The notes beneath the pieces were generated by a model. That model searched no databases. It was not told the DNA's origin and saw only the letters and a program-made list of their open reading frames with translations. A DNA stretch of 11,160 nt from JAGLTN01 sp035403325. GTDB taxonomy: Bacteria > Planctomycetota > Phycisphaerae > Sedimentisphaerales > Anaerobacaceae. Location of the stretch: assembly GCA_964492365.1 (NCBI GenBank), contig CAZBKA010000095.1, positions 1-11,160 on the forward strand, read 5' to 3'. The stretch's first letter is position 1; each line of letters starts with the position of its first letter. The translations under genes were made by a program, and so were the position numbers. Below are positions 6,718 through 11,160 of the stretch, in pieces.

Positions 6718-7905
6718 TTGAATGATAAATTATTAATATTTCGCTGGAAACAGCTATTTGCAGTGACACTAGCTCATCTTATCATTGATATGTTAGCTGG
6801 TATGCTGCCTACAATTTTGCCTGCTATTCAGATACAATTTGCTTTAACGGTAGCACAGGGAGCCTTGATATTAGGCACGCTTAACCTGACCTGTAACATT
6901 GTCCAGGTACTGACAGGCCATTTAAGATCAGATAAAAAGAAGCCTCTCTTTATGCATATTGGCTTCCTGCTGGCAGGAGCAATTTGCCTGATCGCCCTTT
7001 TACCAAGGTCCGCGGACTCTATGCCTGCGATTTTGATGCTGGCAGTTGTCACTGCAATCGGCGTAGCAATATTGCACCCCGAAGGTATGCGGGCAATTCA
7101 CATATTAAGGCAGATATCAGCCCCGATAACAACTTCTGTTTTTATGACAGGCGGCTTTGTTGGCGTATCAGCAGGAATGCTGATCGCACCTATACTGGTA
7201 ACCGTATTCGGTCTGGAAGGGCTTTACTTCATGCTGCTATTCCCTGCTGCGGGGATAGCGTTAATATATTTTCTGAGAATTAAACTCGCAGTAGAAAAAC
7301 CAAGATCTATACAAAAAACCAGCGAAAAAGTAACGCTCAGCTTTTGGCCCGTAATGATAATGGCTTTCCCGACTACTACCGCAACATCGATAATCTGCTG
7401 GATACTGCCCATGAGACTGCATGAGTTGGGGTTTGAACTGACTTTCGGCGGTATATGTTCCATGGTTTTCAGCCTCGGCGGTGTAATCGGTTCATTTTTC
7501 TGGGCAAAAGTTGCGGGCAAAAAAGGGCCTTTGTTTTGTGCGATTATCGCTTTAGTGTCAAGCGTTCCATTTTTAATATGTTACCAGGCTGTGATCGAAC
7601 ACAGATTAGCAATAATATTTCTATTTTTAGCAGGCTTCGGTTCAATTGCTGCCTATCCGCTTATAGCGACTGTCGCAAGATACACCTATGGGCCTAACCT
7701 CGGAATGAGAATGAGCCTTATAGTAGGAGGATCATGGGGAATAGCAAGCCTGATTCAGATTGTGACAGGTTATTTCGCTGAAGATATCGGCATGCACAAT
7801 ATTCTTCTGTTTTCTTCCGCAGGCTATCTTATATCAGCTATTGTGGGTTTTATTATTTTAAAACACATTCGTAGCATTGACGGAGATTTTTCTGGTATAA
7901 TATAA
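6718..7905 (+). CDS. MFS transporter of the fosmidomycin-resistance (Fsr) type
   Basis: This 395-aa integral membrane protein has about 12 hydrophobic segments spread over its whole length and a charged loop (GHLRSDKKKP) between segments 2 and 3, as in the major facilitator superfamily. The opening 'AHLIIDMLAGMLPTILP' and the 'ILHPEGM' segment resemble the Fsr-like exporter group, whose members expel fosmidomycin or unknown metabolites. Which compound this one moves is not evident. The start is a TTG at 6718: an in-frame TAG at 6712-6714 blocks any earlier start, and the first in-frame ATG (residue 24) would remove half of the first membrane segment. The ribosome site is weak (AGAAG touching the start), so coupling to purC, which ends 12 nt earlier, is likely. 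Confidence 0.85.
   Translation: MNDKLLIFRWKQLFAVTLAHLIIDMLAGMLPTILPAIQIQFALTVAQGALILGTLNLTCNIVQVLTGHLRSDKKKPLFMHIGFLLAGAICLIALLPRSADSMPAILMLAVVTAIGVAILHPEGMRAIHILRQISAPITTSVFMTGGFVGVSAGMLIAPILVTVFGLEGLYFMLLFPAAGIALIYFLRIKLAVEKPRSIQKTSEKVTLSFWPVMIMAFPTTTATSIICWILPMRLHELGFELTFGGICSMVFSLGGVIGSFFWAKVAGKKGPLFCAIIALVSSVPFLICYQAVIEHRLAIIFLFLAGFGSIAAYPLIATVARYTYGPNLGMRMSLIVGGSWGIASLIQIVTGYFAEDIGMHNILLFSSAGYLISAIVGFIILKHIRSIDGDFSGII
7893..7901 (+). promoter_or_regulatory. Extended -10 promoter element for the PHP and kinase-like genes
   Basis: TGGTATAAT is a perfect TGN-TATAAT extended -10. It overlaps the last codons of the MFS gene, about 67 nt before the ATG at 7968. A TTGACG at 7877-7882 has only a 13-bp spacer, too short to be a standard -35. 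The match suggests that the PHP-kinase pair has its own transcription start inside the purC cluster, but read-through from upstream cannot be excluded because no terminator is seen. Confidence 0.4.
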
Positions 7906-7967
7906 ATACTGATAAATATAATATCACAATTGAATAATAGTATATTAAGGACAAGGTTAAACAACAA

Positions 7968-8729
7968 ATGATAACTTATGATTCACACATACATACCGCA
8001 TATTGCGGACATGCTGAAGGCATGACAACTGAAGCAATTATTAAACAAGCCCAACTTAAAAAACTGAAAACTATAATTATCACGGACCACGTTTTAAATA
8101 ACGATGATTTAAAAAAAATTGATAAGATCAGGGAAGAAGCAGCTTCGATCAAAACCAGCTGCAATGTTATCATAGGCGCAGAAATTGACGCCGACGGAAC
8201 ACGCACTGACGGCAAACTTGTCACGGATAATCTGGATAACATCGACTACGTAATTGGTTCTATTCATTATGTCCCGGGCGTAGGAAACTATCCACATTCA
8301 CCCGAGGATTGCGGTTTGGACCCTGAAGAATTGTTCAAGCGATGGGAGAGCACTTTGCTTGGAGTAGTATCTAATCCGAAAGTAAATACACTTGCTCATC
8401 CGGGAAGAATGATCGCAAGCATTCTCGATTTTGACTCATGTTTTGACGATATGCTAGCAGTATTCAGCCAGGCAGCAAAAATATCCGCAAAGAATAATAT
8501 CTTCTGGGAAATAAACGAACTTAATGGCGACAAACTTTCAGATGAATATAAACTAAACTGGTATAAAATATACGAAGCTGCTCTTGATGAGGGAGTTGGT
8601 CTGATTTTCGGCTCTGATGCACACAGAATCGCAGATATAGGAAAAACAACTTTTACTCAAAAAATATTACGAAAATTACCTGCAGATTGTCTTGCCAATC
8701 CAAGGGACATGGGAATCGTAAATGTTTAA
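7968..8729 (+). CDS. PHP-domain metal-dependent phosphoesterase (histidinol-phosphatase-like)
   Basis: This 253-aa cytoplasmic protein is a PHP-domain hydrolase, a class using three metals to cleave phosphate monoesters. The four PHP motifs and likely ligands are all visible: His7 and His9 (DSHIH), His15 (CGHAEG), Asp40-His41 (TDH), Glu72 (GAEID), His100 (GSIHY), His144 (AHPGR), and Asp217 and His219 (GSDAH). The active site therefore looks complete. The 'YCGHAEG' opening and length are close to HisK/HisJ-type histidinol-phosphate phosphatases, but no other histidine gene is present, so histidinol phosphate is only one candidate substrate. The ribosome site is modest (AAGG at 7953-7956, 11 nt away). 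The stop codon lies within the overlapping start of the kinase-like gene, so the two are translationally coupled and may serve one pathway. Confidence 0.87.
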   Translation: MITYDSHIHTAYCGHAEGMTTEAIIKQAQLKKLKTIIITDHVLNNDDLKKIDKIREEAASIKTSCNVIIGAEIDADGTRTDGKLVTDNLDNIDYVIGSIHYVPGVGNYPHSPEDCGLDPEELFKRWESTLLGVVSNPKVNTLAHPGRMIASILDFDSCFDDMLAVFSQAAKISAKNNIFWEINELNGDKLSDEYKLNWYKIYEAALDEGVGLIFGSDAHRIADIGKTTFTQKILRKLPADCLANPRDMGIVNV

Positions 8730-9231
8730 ATCAAACATAATACTCATAGGTATGCCAGGCGTAGGCAAAAGTACTGTCGGAGTTCTGCTCGCAAAAGCAT
8801 TAGGCCGAAATTTCATCGATACTGATGTCTACATTCAGGCCATTGAGAATCGAACACTGCAAAGCATCCTTGACGAAAAAGGCAAAGAAGATTTCTGCAA
8901 GATAGAACAAGAGCAAATTATATGCATAGATGTTAAAAATGCCGTAATTGCAACAGGGGGCTCCGTTGTCTATAGCCAAAAAGCTATGGATCATTTATCT
9001 ATCGATGGAATCATAATACACCTTGACCTCGATTACAAATCGATTGAAAAAAGAATCACCAATCTTTCTACAAGGGGTGTTGTAAAAGAAAAACACCAAA
9101 CCATCAAAGACCTTTATGAAACGCGGCAACCAATTTATCTTAAATACGCACAGATAACCATCAATTGCACAGATAAAAATCAAGATCAGATAGTAACCGA
9201 GATCATTGAACGTTTAAACGATAAAGACTGA
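8722..9231 (+). CDS. Shikimate-kinase-like P-loop kinase with altered substrate site
   Basis: This 169-aa protein has the size and order of motifs of shikimate kinase, which phosphorylates shikimate in aromatic amino-acid synthesis. Visible are the P-loop GMPGVGKST (10-18), Asp33-Thr-Asp35, 'ATGG' (77-80), the lid arginine Arg118 and Arg135 in RQPIY. However, the strictly conserved shikimate-binding arginine (Arg58 in the M. tuberculosis enzyme, in 'FRxxE') is Cys59 here, and the third glycine of the GGG loop is Ser81. ATP binding is probably intact, while the acceptor may be a different small molecule. Related divergent sequences annotated as shikimate kinases exist in Clostridia, as far as I recall. 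The gene starts inside the last codons of the PHP gene (8-nt overlap) and its 3' end overlaps the opposing GH51 gene by 29 nt. I leave the symbol aroK off because the substrate is in doubt. Confidence 0.8.
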   Translation: MFKSNIILIGMPGVGKSTVGVLLAKALGRNFIDTDVYIQAIENRTLQSILDEKGKEDFCKIEQEQIICIDVKNAVIATGGSVVYSQKAMDHLSIDGIIIHLDLDYKSIEKRITNLSTRGVVKEKHQTIKDLYETRQPIYLKYAQITINCTDKNQDQIVTEIIERLNDKD

Positions 9232-11092
9232 CACTGTACGGCGGCAATTTGGTCTTGCCTTCAAAGTTCGTAAAGCTGTTTTCTTTTATTTTCACATCCC
9301 ACTCTCGACCAGGATCATTATAAGCCATCGGATCAACATTTCCTATCCGCCACAAACTGCCCTTACCAGTTAGCTTAGCAGCTTTTATATTCAACATAAC
9401 TTCGCAATTTTCACCAAGCGGATTCACCATGGCAACAGTCAATGCTTTTTTATCTTCTGTCCATGCCGCACAAATATCTACAGGGTTAAAATCGCCGGTT
9501 ATCTCAACAGGAACCTTACCAAAATGCTTTCGATACATCACCATCGGCAAAGCGATAGTCGAAAAACATGCATCAGTTTTATTAGTCTTTATCGCACCGA
9601 TAACATTCACCGTCTGCGCATAAGTTGCCATCTCGATAATATCAGAATTATTAAAAAAGGCATGGAATCCCGCGGCGATCCCTAATGCGTCCTTCATAAA
9701 ATATCGTGTCCCCAAATTGCCGTAAAGGTAAGGCCCATACCAATAGCCCCACTCATCCATTGCAACCTTAATATTCTTCTCAGCTAAACCAGCAATTTCC
9801 TGTCGATATTTTCGATGCTCACCAGCAATCCAGTTAATCGTCCATACCAGCTTATTAACATGTTCAGCAACATTATCGGCAGGCTCTCGGACATAGCAAT
9901 GCTCACTCATAAGCGTTGTATAGTCGCCACTTTTTTCCAGCATTTTTTTCGACCAGTCACCTGTCCAGCCAACTGTGATTATTTTTATTGAATCATCTTC
10001 CGCCCGCATAGCTTTGGCACAGGCATTATGTTTATCCGGATATTCCTCGATTGGAATATTACCCACCTGCCAGAAACCATACATCTCATTGCCGATCCCC
10101 CACCATTTAACGTTAAAAGGCTCAGGATAGCCCATATCCGCTCGCAGCTTACCCATAGGCGTGTCAATACTGCCGTTGCAATACTGCACCTCCTCAGCAA
10201 CATCTTCAACCGTATTGCCCGTACCGCTGTCAACAACCAGCAAAGGCTCAGCATTCAACAGCCTGCATAATTCGATAAACTCATTGATACCCATCTCATT
10301 GTTTTCGATCTTATCGGGTCCAGAACCAATCCCTGGTTCTCTTTTGTCCCTGTCATAAACTCTAGGCTTCCATTTATACCCGCCGACAAAACACCCACCA
10401 GGCCAGCGATAAATCGGGGCATCAAGCTCTTTTAGAAGTGCTAAGGTATCAGCCCTGAAGCCTTTGATGTTATCTGCCGGCATCAGCGAAACGGTCCCTA
10501 TCGTAAAACTGCCTGAACCTTTTGCAGATATCTCAATTGTTCCGTCATAAGTAGTTTTGCCTGCTTTGAAACTCAATGGGTATTTCGTATATTTCGACGT
10601 GATGTTTTTTATACAGACCGTTTGACTGTCTTTCTCAGATGCCCCCCAGCTGAGTGTGACTTTCACAGACCCGGCAAAACCATTGCCAGATAAAATCACA
10701 TAACCGATGTAATCTTTACCTTTGATAAATCCAAATCCATCTTGATATATCCCGCAATCGATTTGGCTATCCAAACTAACAACAACACCATTTCGCCCGA
10801 CAAAAGACCTATCCCCAGCGACACCAATACAGCCTGCAACCCCTTTCAATTGCCATGCAGATTTGTCACTACAAGCAGGATAAAAAAACTTTCTATCCTC
10901 AACCATCTCCGCCCATATCCCGCCGTCAATGCATTTGCCCACATGTTCAATAAATTGCCCATAAATATAATCAGAGATAGGCTCCCTGGTTTTATCTGCC
11001 TTTATCTCAGCAGTAAATTCACTCGCCCAAACTGCAGTTGTCATCAACATTAAAGCCATGACAGATGTAAATTCACTTCGACAACTAAACAT
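9203..11092 (-). CDS. Secreted GH51 alpha-L-arabinofuranosidase
   Basis: This 629-aa enzyme removes terminal L-arabinofuranose units from arabinan, arabinoxylan or their oligosaccharides by a retaining mechanism. A signal peptide (cleavage likely after Ala23 in AVWA) sends it to the periplasm or outside. A beta-rich insert resembling a carbohydrate-binding module occupies about residues 65-205, as in the larger GH51 enzymes. The (beta/alpha)8 catalytic domain follows, with RWPGG (229-233), acid/base Glu336 in GNEM and nucleophile Glu447 in MDEW. A C-terminal beta domain ends at 'PPYSVSLYRL'. Length and both catalytic residues are typical. The ATG is supported by AGAGGG (11100-11105), 7 nt upstream. 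The gene lies 32 nt after another gene's stop, so it is a later member of an operon entering from the right. Its last 29 nt are shared antisense with the kinase-like gene. Confidence 0.95.
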   Translation of the reverse strand: MFSCRSEFTSVMALMLMTTAVWASEFTAEIKADKTREPISDYIYGQFIEHVGKCIDGGIWAEMVEDRKFFYPACSDKSAWQLKGVAGCIGVAGDRSFVGRNGVVVSLDSQIDCGIYQDGFGFIKGKDYIGYVILSGNGFAGSVKVTLSWGASEKDSQTVCIKNITSKYTKYPLSFKAGKTTYDGTIEISAKGSGSFTIGTVSLMPADNIKGFRADTLALLKELDAPIYRWPGGCFVGGYKWKPRVYDRDKREPGIGSGPDKIENNEMGINEFIELCRLLNAEPLLVVDSGTGNTVEDVAEEVQYCNGSIDTPMGKLRADMGYPEPFNVKWWGIGNEMYGFWQVGNIPIEEYPDKHNACAKAMRAEDDSIKIITVGWTGDWSKKMLEKSGDYTTLMSEHCYVREPADNVAEHVNKLVWTINWIAGEHRKYRQEIAGLAEKNIKVAMDEWGYWYGPYLYGNLGTRYFMKDALGIAAGFHAFFNNSDIIEMATYAQTVNVIGAIKTNKTDACFSTIALPMVMYRKHFGKVPVEITGDFNPVDICAAWTEDKKALTVAMVNPLGENCEVMLNIKAAKLTGKGSLWRIGNVDPMAYNDPGREWDVKIKENSFTNFEGKTKLPPYSVSLYRLNVQ

Positions 11093-11099
11093 AAAACAA

Positions 11100-11105
11100 C
11101 CCTCT
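11100..11105 (-). promoter_or_regulatory. Shine-Dalgarno for the GH51 gene
   Basis: On the minus strand AGAGGG lies 7 nt upstream of the ATG at 11092-11090. This supports residue 1 rather than Met12 as the start and keeps the full signal peptide. It sits in the 32-nt gap after the upstream gene's stop codon. Confidence 0.65.
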
Positions 11106-11124
11106 TAATTATTTTTCTTAGCAT

Positions 11125-11160
11125 TTACTCCAGCTCAAACCTGTAAAGATTAATGCTGTA
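11125..11160 (-). CDS. C-terminal end of an upstream gene, probably a second glycoside hydrolase
   Basis: Only the last 11 codons and the TAA stop (11127-11125) are in the window. They read YSINLYRFELE on the minus strand. This closely parallels the end of the neighbouring GH51 protein (YSVSLYRLNVQ): Tyr-Ser and Leu-Tyr-Arg align without gaps. Such endings are the last beta strand of the C-terminal domain in GH51 and related arabinofuranosidases. The next gene begins 32 nt downstream on the same strand, so the two form an operon. With so few residues the family call is an inference, and the piece could belong to another glycosidase family with the same type of terminal domain. Confidence 0.55.
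   Translation of the reverse strand, partial: YSINLYRFELE

Noticed and set aside
6984..7283. Plus-strand 99-codon frame within the MFS gene
   Set aside because: It is out of frame with clear membrane segments and has no recognisable domain; a shadow frame.
9985..10254. Minus-strand 89-codon frame inside the GH51 catalytic domain
   Set aside because: It overlaps the acid/base GNEM region in another frame and has no independent support.

Overview
The window looks like chromosomal DNA of an AT-leaning member of the Planctomycetota, probably the class Phycisphaerae (Sedimentisphaerales-like). The evidence is the very long secreted protein ending in a two-repeat dockerin-like tail with 'NFEDYAILANQWL'-type wording, its SdrD-B-like modules of the 'SISGYKFNDxDADGIW' type, and an arabinan/arabinoxylan-degrading gene pair, all familiar from polysaccharide-degrading Phycisphaerae. 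This assignment is inference from protein style; there is no rRNA or other marker in the window.

Layout. Positions 1-368 are AT-rich and hold no convincing gene, but carry a good extended -10 element (236-244) that probably drives the giant secreted protease at 369-4466. That protein carries two unrelated protease domains, a papain-like C39-type domain and a subtilisin (S8) domain. Each is nested inside its own SdrD-B-like beta-sandwich, after an N-terminal P-domain-like and a CARDB-like region and before a C-terminal dockerin. A small cupin gene (4485-4757, minus) converges on it with an 18-nt gap. Divergent from the cupin is an HD-domain phosphohydrolase (4916-5710).

A rightward cluster follows: purC (5812-6705, own promoter and strong Shine-Dalgarno), an MFS exporter of the fosmidomycin-resistance type that starts with TTG 12 nt after purC, then a PHP-domain phosphoesterase (7968-8729, probable own extended -10) that overlaps by 8 nt a shikimate-kinase-like gene (8722-9231). 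The kinase-like protein keeps the P-loop and lid but has lost the family's shikimate-binding arginine, so its substrate is doubtful. The leftward GH51 alpha-L-arabinofuranosidase (9203-11092) overlaps its 3' end by 29 nt. The last 36 bases encode the C-terminus of another protein whose ending resembles that of the GH51 protein, so a second, probably paralogous glycosidase lies upstream in the same operon.

How they work together. The right end is a polysaccharide-utilisation operon entering from outside the window. The middle is housekeeping and small-molecule metabolism (purine synthesis, phosphoryl-group enzymes, efflux). The left end is a stand-alone secreted enzyme. No mobile element, CRISPR array, tRNA, rRNA or phage gene was seen. 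The most unusual items are the nested double-protease architecture and the shikimate-kinase-like gene with an altered active site.
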